From: PCC-7336 sp039817825
GTDB lineage: Bacteria > Cyanobacteriota > Cyanobacteriia > Thermostichales > PCC-7336
Direction of reading: 5' to 3'
Assembly: GCA_039817825.1 (NCBI GenBank)
Contig: JBCBVA010000002.1
Location: forward strand, 1-64,000
DNA length: 64,000 nt
Shown here: positions 1 through 9,053 of the stretch, piece after piece
Numbering within the stretch: the stretch's first letter is position 1
Layout of the letters: each line of letters opens with the position of its first letter
Position numbers and translations under genes: made by a program
Notes under the pieces: model-generated
What the model was told of the DNA's origin: nothing
Database searches by the model: none
The model's input: only the letters and a program-made list of their open reading frames with translations

Positions 1-2
1 AT

Positions 3-722
3 ATCGAACGATATTGGGATGAGGAAATGGGGTACAAGCTAAGCAGTACCTTATACCTGCAAACCATTTTGGACACCATCGAGCAACCCGTCATTCTGGT
101 GCTCAATCAGGTCAACCAAATCTTTGAATATCCTGCCATTGCAAAAGATTTTCTACCGTTAATTCGTTCGTGGTATGAAGAGTCAAAGCGCGTTCCAGTT
201 TGGCAGAAACTGCGGATTGTGATGGTGCATTCGACCGATGTGTACGTGCAGTTGAACTATCACCAATCCCCCTTTAATGTTGGCTTGCCCGTTCAGGTGA
301 CACCGTTCACGGATCGGGACATTCAGGAGTTGGCGCAAAGGTATCACGTTGAGCTAACAGAGGTCGAGATCGATCGCCTCAGCACCATGTTAGGAGGCCA
401 GCCCGCTCTCGTTCATGTGGCGATCTATCACCTCAGTAGAGGCAATAGCAGTTTGCCAGAACTCCTATCAACCGCAGCGACAGACAATGGAATTTACGGC
501 CATCACTTACAGCGGCAGTGGTCGACATTGAGCGATCGCCCGGAGCTACTCGATGCCATCCGGTTGATTTTAAATGCCACAGAATCAGTGAACTTAGAGC
601 CCCATATTCTGCATCGTTTGAATAGTTTGGGGTTACTCGATACGACTGGTAGTCAAATAGGATTCAGCTGTGACTTGTATGCGGTGTATTTTCAATCTCG
701 GCTTGCCCAATACAGTGACTAG
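3..722 (+). CDS. AAA-like ATPase domain protein, C-terminal part (5' end outside window)
   Basis: The reading frame is open from the left edge (codons from base 3) to the stop at 720-722, so only the C-terminal ~239 residues are present. An ATG at base 27 lies inside the frame and is unlikely to be the real start. The text fits the lid and end of the cyanobacterial AAA-like domain (AAA_35 type): an ILVLNQVNQIF strand-acidic segment like Walker B, then VMVHSTDVYV, a conserved FNVGLPVQVTPFT segment, GGQPALVHVAIYHL, and a C-terminal winged-helix-like tail. The same order (FNIG..., then GGQPFLTQRVC) occurs in the AAA-CHASE2 protein at 9927-12824, so the two are paralogous in this domain. Such proteins are thought to be signalling or STAND-like ATPases; the N-terminal effector, if any, is not visible. 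Function is inferred from family only. Confidence 0.7.
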   Translation: MERYWDEEMGYKLSSTLYLQTILDTIEQPVILVLNQVNQIFEYPAIAKDFLPLIRSWYEESKRVPVWQKLRIVMVHSTDVYVQLNYHQSPFNVGLPVQVTPFTDRDIQELAQRYHVELTEVEIDRLSTMLGGQPALVHVAIYHLSRGNSSLPELLSTAATDNGIYGHHLQRQWSTLSDRPELLDAIRLILNATESVNLEPHILHRLNSLGLLDTTGSQIGFSCDLYAVYFQSRLAQYSD

Positions 723-1062
723 CAATCGCTTTTCCTCTAGTCATTTGTCAGGCTGACTTTGATGGGGGCGATCTCTCGGCAAAGACCTTGCAGTCAGCCT
801 AAAAAGGATTTCCAGCCCTCACTTTTTCATTGACAGAGCACTAGCGAGCCATCGAGGTTTGTGGCTGAAATGGGGTCGATTGTCCAGGTGTTGCGATCGG
901 CCTACAGTTTTCTTTAACGTCTCTCTGTTGTTTTTCTTGACAGAATACACTAGTGCATTTGCCCCAATCCTTCAGAGGTAGTAAGTTGTCGGTGGGCTTC
1001 AAGTGCTATCAGTTTCAGGTACAGTTTGACTCTCACCTTAACTGTGATTCCGAGCATTTTAG
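723..1062. other. Intergenic stretch upstream of tpsB
   Basis: About 340 bases lie between the AAA-like gene and tpsB. No ORF with coding character was seen. TTGACA-like hexamers occur near 831 and 938, but neither has a convincing -10 box at the usual spacing. The tpsB promoter is probably here but cannot be placed by eye. Confidence 0.4.
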
Positions 1063-2847
1063 ATGTCACTTGGAACCGGGCCATTTACTTTAATAAATTG
1101 TTCTCAAACGCTGTCTATTGCTTATAAGTTAAGCCTGGCGAAGATAGTTGTTGTTGGCATGGCTGGTGCTCTTGGCATTTTTGGGGACGTTGGTTCTGCT
1201 ACTGCAGTCTTGCCAAGTTTCCACGTAGATCGAAATAGTTGCCAAAACTGTGTGGCACAGGTATCGCTTCCAGATTCATCGCCACTCCCCTCTGTAAGCG
1301 AGCCAAGATCTGGTTCACCTCCAGAAGGTGTCTCGGACGATGTTCCCGCAGCTCCGGCAACAATTGTCGTTGAGCGGTTTGAGTTTGATGGGAATACGGC
1401 GTTTAGCGATCGCCAATTGGCCGCTGCTGCTGAACGGTATACCGGCAGGCCGCTGACATTTGTGGAATTGTTGGAAGTCGAAACGGTTGTTGAAGAGGTT
1501 TATTCGCAGGACGGATTTATCAGTTCTGGGGCGGTCATTGAAGCCAATCAAGCACTATCTCCCATCAATGCGGTGGTGACGGTCAGGGTGATTGAAGGGG
1601 AACTGGACGCGATCGAGATTTCGGGAACTCGCCGGTTGAGGAATTCTTACATTCGCAGCCGTTTGGAAATAGCGACAACTGGCGCACTCAATCAAGAGAA
1701 TATTTTAGAAGCTCTGCAGCTACTGCAACTGGACCCGTTAATCAAATCGGTGTCTGCCGACTTGTCGGCGGGGGCTCGTGCGAACTCTGGCGTTCTTTCG
1801 GTTGCGGTAGAGGAAGCGAATCCGTATCGCTTGGAGATTTTTACAAACAACGGACGCGTGCCCACTGTTGGAACCATTCGCAGGGGAATTACGCTCGGGC
1901 ATCGCAATTTGCTTGGTTTTGGGGATGAGCTGACAGGAACGTATACCAACACGAACGGCAGTAATTCTGGTGACTTCTCGTACAGCATCCCGTTTAACGG
2001 GCAGGATGGAACGTTTGAGTTGGCGGGCGGTCTTACCGATACGGAAGTTGTAGAAGACCCCTTCGATCGGATTGATTTAACTGGAGAGTCTTTTTATTGG
2101 AGTGCAGGATTTCGTCAACCGGTTGTGCGCAGCCCCAATCGCGAAGTGGCTGTTGGCTTAGCCCTAACCGGTCAGTCCAGTCAAACTAAAATCTTGGGCC
2201 AAGGAGTTCGGTTGTCTGAAGGCGCCGATCTCGATGGTCGCGTCCGGATAACAGCGTTGCGGCTATCCCAAGATTGGACAGAGCGTAGTGTGAACGACGT
2301 GTTGGCTGCTCGCTCTCAAGTGAGTATCGGCTTGGATGCATTTGGTGCAACCGACAACTCTAACGCTCCCGACAGCAGCTTCGTTGTCTGGCAGGGTCAG
2401 GTGCAATACGTGCGGAAACTACCCGCCGATATTTTGTTTTCAACGCGATCGAATGTGCAATTAGCCGATCGCCCACTGTTGATTCAGGAGCAATTTAACT
2501 TAGGAGGTTTAAATAGTGTTCGCGGCTATCGGCAAGACTCCCTCCTTACTGATAGTGGCTGGTTTATTTCGGCCGAAACAGCGTTTCCCATATTCCGAAT
2601 CTCTTCAGTGGATGGGATCTTCCAACTCATTCCGTTCATTGATTATGGCGTTGGCTGGGAAGTGGGCAGTCGAGACGAGCCAGGCGCGTCAGATTTATTG
2701 GGAGTTGGTATAGGAGCGCAGTGGCAAATGAGCGATACGTTTAGCGCACGGCTGGATTGGGGGATTCCATTGATTGATAGAGAGGATCGCGATCGGACGC
2801 TTCAAGAACAAGGGATATACTTTTCAGTGAAATTCTCGCCATTTTGA
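1063..2847 (+). CDS. TpsB outer-membrane transporter (ShlB/FhaC/HecB family)
   Basis: This is the Omp85-superfamily pore that exports a TpsA exoprotein across the outer membrane in two-partner (type Vb) secretion. The 594 residues match the family size. A hydrophobic export segment spans about residues 22-48. It is followed by a linker with a CQNC pair (60-63) and a Pro/Ser-rich stretch. Two POTRA domains lie at about 100-178 (starting VERFEFDGNTAFS) and 179-255. The rest is a 16-strand barrel. The diagnostic VRGY tip motif of the L6 lid loop is at about 486-489, and the chain ends in phenylalanine (FSPF), as outer-membrane barrels do. The ATG at 1063 lacks a strong Shine-Dalgarno, and a start a little downstream is possible. 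The cognate exoprotein is very likely the tpsA gene at 3811, with a small secreted protein between them. Confidence 0.9.
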   Translation: MSLGTGPFTLINCSQTLSIAYKLSLAKIVVVGMAGALGIFGDVGSATAVLPSFHVDRNSCQNCVAQVSLPDSSPLPSVSEPRSGSPPEGVSDDVPAAPATIVVERFEFDGNTAFSDRQLAAAAERYTGRPLTFVELLEVETVVEEVYSQDGFISSGAVIEANQALSPINAVVTVRVIEGELDAIEISGTRRLRNSYIRSRLEIATTGALNQENILEALQLLQLDPLIKSVSADLSAGARANSGVLSVAVEEANPYRLEIFTNNGRVPTVGTIRRGITLGHRNLLGFGDELTGTYTNTNGSNSGDFSYSIPFNGQDGTFELAGGLTDTEVVEDPFDRIDLTGESFYWSAGFRQPVVRSPNREVAVGLALTGQSSQTKILGQGVRLSEGADLDGRVRITALRLSQDWTERSVNDVLAARSQVSIGLDAFGATDNSNAPDSSFVVWQGQVQYVRKLPADILFSTRSNVQLADRPLLIQEQFNLGGLNSVRGYRQDSLLTDSGWFISAETAFPIFRISSVDGIFQLIPFIDYGVGWEVGSRDEPGASDLLGVGIGAQWQMSDTFSARLDWGIPLIDREDRDRTLQEQGIYFSVKFSPF

Positions 2848-3163
2848 ATCAAATAAAGTAATTCATGCCTTAAATGATATATATAGAAACGATCTCCCTT
2901 AAAAAACTGATATTCTCAATGCATTTTTAGCAATCAAGAGGGATGCTTGAGAAACCGATGTCCTCAAACTCCTGCTAAATATGACAGTCATAGATTTCTC
3001 TTCTCCAAAATTAGAGATGGTTACTATAAGATAGCCTTGAGTTGGCTGAAAGAAGACAATATAATTCCACCTGAAATGCAGGTTGAAATTCATTGAGTAC
3101 GTACTGATATTCAGAATTGTCTTCTTGACTCACTCAACAAGACACTGTTTTTGGCGAGAAAAG
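2848..3163. other. AT-rich intergenic gap between tpsB and the small secreted protein
   Basis: About 315 bases without a supported gene. Composition turns AT-rich just after the tpsB stop and stays so to about 6060. No clear terminator hairpin or promoter pair was recognised. Confidence 0.35.
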
Positions 3164-3535
3164 ATGTCACGCGTATTATCTTGTATAAGTTCACTATTGT
3201 TGGCAGTCCATATTCTAATCACCCCGATATTCGACTTATCTGTTCCACAAATATTTGCTGTAACGGTTAAGCAAGGGGATCCTTGCAAAGGGTCCTTGGG
3301 AGGTGGAAACACCTATACATCAAAATGGAGGATTAGTGGTGGCAGGGCATTCTGTATTAAAACTGACAATCCTGCCCCAAAAAATCCACCCCAGAATTTC
3401 AATAATTGTTGGGTAGGGTTTGTGGGGACGGGGGCGCAGCGTTGCAGGATGGGAAATATAAGTTCTGGTTTGCCTGACAAGTGCTATAGAAAGAGCGTAA
3501 ATATTAAAATTACGTGCCCTCCTGGAGCCGGTTGA
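3164..3535 (+). CDS. Small secreted six-cysteine protein, unknown function
   Basis: I do not recognise this protein. The frame is open from 3083, but the upstream 27 residues look non-coding. The ATG at 3164 gives a clean Sec signal peptide (MSRVLSC, then a Leu/Ile-rich core and a PQIFA cleavage-like end near residue 30). The mature part is about 93 residues, basic, Gly/Pro/Asn-rich, and holds six cysteines (in DPC, AFC, NNC, QRC, DKC and ITC contexts), enough for three disulfides. That suggests a compact extracellular or periplasmic fold. It sits between tpsB and tpsA in the same direction and shares their AT-rich composition. A secreted partner, toxin-like peptide or accessory factor of the secretion pair is possible, but that is inference. 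No homologue family can be named from the sequence. Confidence 0.55.
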   Translation: MSRVLSCISSLLLAVHILITPIFDLSVPQIFAVTVKQGDPCKGSLGGGNTYTSKWRISGGRAFCIKTDNPAPKNPPQNFNNCWVGFVGTGAQRCRMGNISSGLPDKCYRKSVNIKITCPPGAG

Positions 3536-3810
3536 TTTAAGAGATGTATCTTAAAGAAATATCGCCCTGCAGTAAACGGAAAGGTTTTATCGTTTTTTGT
3601 TTGCAGGGTGATTTGGCTTAATACTAGCTGAGGTCGAATCAATACACTATACAGACATGCTTATACGACAGTTATCGTACTGTATTTCAGTTATATAATA
3701 TATTTTGTAGGCATCGATGAAAAATGAACTGATAGCAACATTTGAATTGACAGGCTGCAGCACGATCCATTGAGTTCGAAAAAGAGCGATTTGATTGAGA
3801 GGTATTTGAG

Positions 3811-6018
3811 ATGACTATAGCAAAAGAAATATATTTCCTCTCTCTTCTGATTTGTATCCTCTTGCCCAATTCTGCGATTGCTCAAATCGAGGAAGATGGA
3901 ACAACTCTGACAGATATTGTGTCAGACCCATCAGACCCAAATAGAGTTCTGATAGATGGAGGGACTCGGAGAGGCGATAATCTTTTTCACAGCTTTGAAC
4001 GATTTCAGACTAGCCCTTCCTCTGATGTAGTTATTAATGCCAACCCGGATATCGATCTTGTGATTGGTCGAGTTACAGGTGGCGAGCGCGCGGAGATTCT
4101 GGGTGGCTTAACTGTCTCAGGAAATGCCGATCTAATATTTCTTAGCCCGAACGGGATATCAATTGGAGCGCGCGCGAACATATCTCTCGGGGGCTCATTT
4201 CTTGGGACTACGGCTAGCGAGTTGCAATTAGATGATGGTTTCTTATTTAGTGCTGTTAATCCAAGTTTAGTGCTAGGCTCGTCGGTTACTAGTTTGCCAA
4301 TCCGAATTGGATTTGAGGCCCCTACCTCAAGTATTGTGGTTCAACCTAGCGATCCAAGTGATTCTTGGGTGGACTTAGAACCTGGAAATACTTTCTCATT
4401 GATTGGAGGAATCCTAAATATAGAGGGTGCTAATTTTACATTGCTAAGTTCTAATGTCGAGTTGGGAGCTGTTGCTACCAATTCAAATATTGATATTCAA
4501 TATTCAGAAGGGGATTTGTCGTTTGATCCTGACTCCTCAGCAATTTTTCAAAATATTACTCTCAATAGAACTAAGATTCTCACGTTGGGGGGGGCTAATC
4601 TGTCTGCTGGTAATGTGAATATATTTGGCAGAAATATTCTTTTGCAAGGGGGTGAGGTTTCTACAGATGGTGGTTCTGAAAATTCAGGTGATATTACAAT
4701 TGTGGCCTCAAATGACTTACGGCTAACTTCCGAGTTACAACTATTCTCAGCTAACTCTGATTTCGATGCTGGAGACATTACTTTGAGTGCTGGTCGGAAC
4801 TTATTTGTTTCACAGTCAAAAATATTTGCCAATACTCAAGCCACAGGAAGTGGCGGAAATATAGTACTTGGTGCGGGGAACAATGTTCGTATCACTACTG
4901 GAATAATTGATCCCAGTTCTCTAGGGGCTGGAAATGCTGGTGAACTAAACATTGACGCTAGAAACTTATTTGTTGAAGGTGGCTCTCAATTGCGTAGCAT
5001 TTCCTCTGATATTGGAAATAGCGGAGGTATTGCCATAAGCGTTGGTGACTCGATCGTGCTTTCGGGTATGGGAGATCCTGACGGAACAGGTTCGCTGCAG
5101 CCTTCTCAGATCTCTGTTGCAACAGAGGCTACTGGAGACCTGGAAGGCACTGGTAACGCAGGTAATATCGACATCATCACATCTGAACTTAGATTATTAG
5201 ATGGGGCGTCTATCTCGGCGGAGTCTAATACAAAGGGAGACGCTGGAAGTATCACAATCACAACCAGCCAAGATTTAACGCTTGATAATGCGTCTAGGAT
5301 TGAGGCTTCTACCTTGTCTGGAGAAGGAAACCTATTATTCGATGTAAGGGATTTAGTCTTATTGAATGGAAGTCGGATTTCCACCGACGCCTCCTCTAAT
5401 GCCGATGGAGGCAATATCAAAATTGATGCTGACAACATAGTTGCTTTAGATGATAGCGATATTGTGGCAAATGCTGATAATGGTGCAGGGGGATTTATTG
5501 AAATAAATGCTGTCGGTGTGTTCGGTACCGATATTCGGGAAGAAGAAACGCCAGAAAGTGACATTACTGCTGTCTCAAGGCGCGATCCAGAGCTAAATGG
5601 AACAGTTATTCTCAATACCCCAGACTTAGAGCCAGAAAATAATCTTGAAGAGCTGCCTGAAGATGTGATTGATGCGGAAACCTTGGTATCGGCAAGTCCA
5701 TGTCCCGAGGGGGTGGAGAGTGAATTTGTGGTTGAAGGAAGTGGTGGGATTCCATCCAGTCCTGGCAATACTCTCTCCCCAGAAGGGCTGATTCCGAATG
5801 ACTTGACTGAGCCGGTAGAGACACTTGAGCGAGATTCCGAAAGTTCTGCACCGAGTGACAACTTAAATAGCGATACTATTGCGCAAGACTTAGGGGTTAC
5901 ACCCGCTTGGGGATGGGTCTGGAATGATAAAGGTGAAATTCTACTGACCGCTCACGATCCAACAGTTATTGCTTCTCAGCGACTCCCCGCCCACAGCGGA
6001 CTCTGTTCTGGTCGGTAA
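3811..6018 (+). CDS. TpsA exoprotein (filamentous haemagglutinin N-terminal domain)
   Basis: Substrate of two-partner secretion, expected to be displayed on or released from the cell surface. A signal peptide (about 1-25, ending NSAIAQ) is followed by the TPS secretion domain (about 30-250). That domain carries the family landmarks NANPDIDLVIGRVTGG and LSPNGISIGARANISLGG (the NPNGI region). The remainder is short beta-helix repeats rich in Gly, Asn, Ser and Asp (GNAGNIDI-like turns). At 735 residues it is short for haemagglutinins but typical of cyanobacterial TpsA. The C-terminus has the cyanobacterial tail (LVSASPCPEG..., GSGGIPSSPGNTLSPEGL, TPAWGWVWNDKGEI). The mature chain has only two cysteines, about C631 and C732, one at each end of this tail, so a C-terminal disulfide loop is plausible. 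Codon use is AT-rich and the gene has no HIP1 octamer, unlike its neighbours. Confidence 0.88.
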   Translation: MTIAKEIYFLSLLICILLPNSAIAQIEEDGTTLTDIVSDPSDPNRVLIDGGTRRGDNLFHSFERFQTSPSSDVVINANPDIDLVIGRVTGGERAEILGGLTVSGNADLIFLSPNGISIGARANISLGGSFLGTTASELQLDDGFLFSAVNPSLVLGSSVTSLPIRIGFEAPTSSIVVQPSDPSDSWVDLEPGNTFSLIGGILNIEGANFTLLSSNVELGAVATNSNIDIQYSEGDLSFDPDSSAIFQNITLNRTKILTLGGANLSAGNVNIFGRNILLQGGEVSTDGGSENSGDITIVASNDLRLTSELQLFSANSDFDAGDITLSAGRNLFVSQSKIFANTQATGSGGNIVLGAGNNVRITTGIIDPSSLGAGNAGELNIDARNLFVEGGSQLRSISSDIGNSGGIAISVGDSIVLSGMGDPDGTGSLQPSQISVATEATGDLEGTGNAGNIDIITSELRLLDGASISAESNTKGDAGSITITTSQDLTLDNASRIEASTLSGEGNLLFDVRDLVLLNGSRISTDASSNADGGNIKIDADNIVALDDSDIVANADNGAGGFIEINAVGVFGTDIREEETPESDITAVSRRDPELNGTVILNTPDLEPENNLEELPEDVIDAETLVSASPCPEGVESEFVVEGSGGIPSSPGNTLSPEGLIPNDLTEPVETLERDSESSAPSDNLNSDTIAQDLGVTPAWGWVWNDKGEILLTAHDPTVIASQRLPAHSGLCSGR

Positions 6019-6133
6019 ATTATTGGTAAGGATGCATATGTATCTAACGATGAGCAGTAAGTTTTCTCGAATCCACACCGACTGATGCTATCCTCACTGT
6101 CTACTATGCAGAACTAACTGGAGAGCGAACTCC

Positions 6134-8971
6134 ATGAGGAAAGCCAGGCAGTGGAGGATCGACAGGCAATGGAGCCTTATTGCAATGATCGCCACCGCTC
6201 TGATGTTCTCCTTGCTTGCATCAATCGTTTGGCTACCCACTTCCCCCTTTCATGTCAATAGCCAGTCAGCGAGTGCACAGGTCGATATCGGACAGTTAGT
6301 TAAAACCGCCCAAGACGATTACAGAGCCAATCGCTTCCAAAATGCCCTATCTGCCTGGGAGCAGGCTGCCACTGCATTTGAGGAACAAGGCGATCTCCTC
6401 AATCAGTCCATGGCCCTAACCAATCTCTCCCTCAGCGCACAACAACTGGGCTACTGGCCAGAGGCCAATAACTCCGTTCAAGAAGGTATCGACATCCTGC
6501 GCCTTTCTGATGAAAACCCTGACCAACAGCGGGTATTGGCCAATGCGCTAAATACTCAAGCTCTATTGCAATTCTCCACCGGTCGGTCTAGATATGCGCT
6601 CGCATTGTGGCAAGAGACAGAAACCATTTACCGCAAGTTAGGAAACACAGATCGCGCCATTGCCAGCCAAATCAATCAAGCTCGCGCGCAGCAGAGTCTC
6701 GGCTTGTATTCCAGTGCTTGTATCAATTTGCTTGACGTATTGGGAGAGGATAGCGATCGCTGCCAGCTTCCCGATCCAGAAACGCTCGCATCTGCCGAGT
6801 CCTCCAGCACCGAACTACCCCCATCCTCGAGGCTGCAAGCCCTACTCAATCTCGGAACGATGCTGCGTGTTACGGGGCAATTGCGATCGTCCTACGACCT
6901 ACTGCTTGCGATGGGGCCCCTGGTGGAGCCGTCTGAATCCTCTATATTGGGTGACCAATGGGCGATCGCACTAGGAAATACGGCTCAAGCGTTAGGAATA
7001 CGTCGAGCCAACCAGCTAACGCCACGACGGGAACAATCTGAGGCGGTTAGCCAATCCCCCACCAGTTGCGCAGAACCGCTCGACGCGACTGAACCTGCCG
7101 TATACTTTCGCCAAGCCGACCTCTGTTTTCAACAAGCCGCTAACTCTGCATCCAATCTCGAAGCCGTGCAAGCTCGCTTGAACCAAGCAGCCCTGGCTGC
7201 CCGCACCGATACAACAACGTCTTCACCGTCTCAACTGGAGCAGTTGCAAGCCGATATCGATCGCCTGCCCAACAGTAGTGCTGCCATCACAGCTCGCCTC
7301 AATCTCATCCAGACCGGCATGTGTATCCAATCGAGAGAGGCAGACATAGTCCACTCTCCCCTGTTGCAAGACTGCCAACCTTACACTGAGCCTCTTGACC
7401 CCAGTACCGATACTGGTAATCAGCCCCCAATAAGTTGGGGCGAGTTGCGAAGCTTTGCTGAGATCGCCCGCGATCGCGCTAGAGACTTGGGAGATCCCGT
7501 CTCTGAGTCCTACGCCCTCGGGTACATGGGGGCGATTGCCCTGCAAATGGGTGACGAGACCCGAGCCACTCAGTTAACCACCCAAGCCCTGCAGCAAATT
7601 ACAGCCTTTGATGTCCCCAGTGCGGCCTATCTCTGGCAGTGGCAACTAGGACGCATTTACCGGCAGGAAGAGGATCGCGCTCGCGCTCTGAGTGCTTACC
7701 GTCTGGCAGTCAGTACGCTGGATGGATTGAGAACAGATTTGGTCGCTGTCTCGCCAGAAATTCAATTCAATTTTCGAGACAGTGTCGAACCCGTTTATCG
7801 GGAATATGTTGACTTGCTCCTACAGCCCGAAAATCCAACTCAAGCGGAGCTACAGCAAGCCAGATCGGCCATTGAATCCCTGCAGTTGGCGGAACTAAAT
7901 GACTACTTTCGAGAAGCTTGCGAAACGCAGCAGGAACAGGCCATTGATGCGATCGACTCCAAGGCCGGCGTGTTCTACTCCATTCTGTTGCCCGAGCGAT
8001 TGGCCGTCATTCTGTCTGTCGCCAACCAGCCATTGGTCTTCTACTCGACTGACTTCGATCGCACCCCCAATGGCACTGGCCAGGGAACAGCAGTGGTGGA
8101 ACGGACCTTCGAGCAACTGATGGCCCAGTTGAATCCCGCCTATTTCAGCCCAGACCCCCTCCAACCCCACCAGCAACTGTACGACTGGTTGATTCGGCCT
8201 GCAGAGACCCTGTTGGAAGACAACGACATCGAGACTTTGGTGTTCGTTCTCGACGGGTACCTGCGCGGAATTCCCGTAGCGGCATTGCACGATGGCGACC
8301 GGTATCTCGTGGAGCGCTACGCTGTTGCCCTGACGCCGGGGCTACAACTGTTGGATGCCGACGTGTTGGCATTGGAGAACATAAACGTCTTGGCAGGTGG
8401 AGTGGCAGAATCCCGCCAAGGGTTTGCCTCGCTGCCAGGGGTTAAGCAGGAGGTTGCCAAGATTGCCGAACTTGCCCCTACTGATGTGTTCTTAGATGGG
8501 GACTTTACACGTTTGCAATTCCAAGAGCGCGTTAAGACCGCAACCTATCCGTTGGTGCATATTGCCTCCCACGCCCAATTGTCCTCCCGCTCGGAAGACA
8601 CGTTTCTGATTACGTGGAACGATCGCATCAACGTCAAAGAGCTGGATTCGCTCCTGCTCAGTCGGCGCGATCGCCCGATCGAGATGCTGGTGCTCAGTGC
8701 CTGTCAAACAGCAGTCGGGGATAACCGAGCGGCGTTGGGTTTGGCGGGAATGGCGGTGCGATCGGGGGCACGCAGCACTGTGGCGACATTGTGGGCCGTT
8801 CAGGATGCTTCGACCGCCGATGCGATTGGCGAGTTTTACACGGTGCTCAAGCAAGGAAATACCAGCAAGGCAAAAGCTCTGCAGCAGGCTCAACTGGCTC
8901 TTCTCCACTCCTCTGAATACTCCCACCCGTTTTATTGGGCTCCGTTTGTGTTGGTGGGAAATTGGCTGTGA
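6134..8971 (+). CDS. Exported TPR-CHAT domain protein (caspase-like)
   Basis: CHAT domains are a family of caspase-fold cysteine peptidases found in bacteria, often joined to TPR repeats. The 945 residues start with an N-terminal hydrophobic segment (about 15-36) followed by an Ala-Gln cleavage-like site near 50, so the protein is probably exported or membrane-anchored. Helical TPR-type repeats fill about 55-560 (for example DYRANRFQNALSAWEQA and NLSLSAQQLGYWPEA). The CHAT domain covers about 620-945. The catalytic dyad appears intact: His813 in VHIASHAQ and Cys857 in LSACQTA, followed by GLAGMAVRSGARSTVATLW and the usual PFYWAPFVLVG end. It lies 115 bases after tpsA, with DUF928 right behind it. 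CHAT genes next to TpsA/TpsB and DUF928 are common in cyanobacteria, but the substrate is unknown. Processing of the exoprotein or of a neighbour is an inference. Confidence 0.88.
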   Translation: MRKARQWRIDRQWSLIAMIATALMFSLLASIVWLPTSPFHVNSQSASAQVDIGQLVKTAQDDYRANRFQNALSAWEQAATAFEEQGDLLNQSMALTNLSLSAQQLGYWPEANNSVQEGIDILRLSDENPDQQRVLANALNTQALLQFSTGRSRYALALWQETETIYRKLGNTDRAIASQINQARAQQSLGLYSSACINLLDVLGEDSDRCQLPDPETLASAESSSTELPPSSRLQALLNLGTMLRVTGQLRSSYDLLLAMGPLVEPSESSILGDQWAIALGNTAQALGIRRANQLTPRREQSEAVSQSPTSCAEPLDATEPAVYFRQADLCFQQAANSASNLEAVQARLNQAALAARTDTTTSSPSQLEQLQADIDRLPNSSAAITARLNLIQTGMCIQSREADIVHSPLLQDCQPYTEPLDPSTDTGNQPPISWGELRSFAEIARDRARDLGDPVSESYALGYMGAIALQMGDETRATQLTTQALQQITAFDVPSAAYLWQWQLGRIYRQEEDRARALSAYRLAVSTLDGLRTDLVAVSPEIQFNFRDSVEPVYREYVDLLLQPENPTQAELQQARSAIESLQLAELNDYFREACETQQEQAIDAIDSKAGVFYSILLPERLAVILSVANQPLVFYSTDFDRTPNGTGQGTAVVERTFEQLMAQLNPAYFSPDPLQPHQQLYDWLIRPAETLLEDNDIETLVFVLDGYLRGIPVAALHDGDRYLVERYAVALTPGLQLLDADVLALENINVLAGGVAESRQGFASLPGVKQEVAKIAELAPTDVFLDGDFTRLQFQERVKTATYPLVHIASHAQLSSRSEDTFLITWNDRINVKELDSLLLSRRDRPIEMLVLSACQTAVGDNRAALGLAGMAVRSGARSTVATLWAVQDASTADAIGEFYTVLKQGNTSKAKALQQAQLALLHSSEYSHPFYWAPFVLVGNWL

Positions 8972-9053
8972 TAGTTATCTCAGATCGGTCGGGCTCAAGT
9001 CGGTGCAATTCAAACCTTTGTCCACTCAGGCATCCAGTTGCAAGGAAGTTACC

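Noticed and set aside
3..722. The left-edge AAA-like gene as a truncated pseudogene
   Set aside because: It is cut by the window edge only; the visible frame has no stop or frameshift.
5106..5861. 251-residue open frame on the minus strand inside tpsA
   Set aside because: It is the Ser/Pro/Leu-rich shadow of the Asp/Gly/Ser-rich TpsA repeats on the other strand, with no start signal of its own.
8697..9053. Upstream extension of the DUF928 frame into the CHAT gene
   Set aside because: The extra 119 residues are a frame shadow of the CHAT domain. The GTG at 9054 has a good ribosome binding site and a signal peptide right after it.
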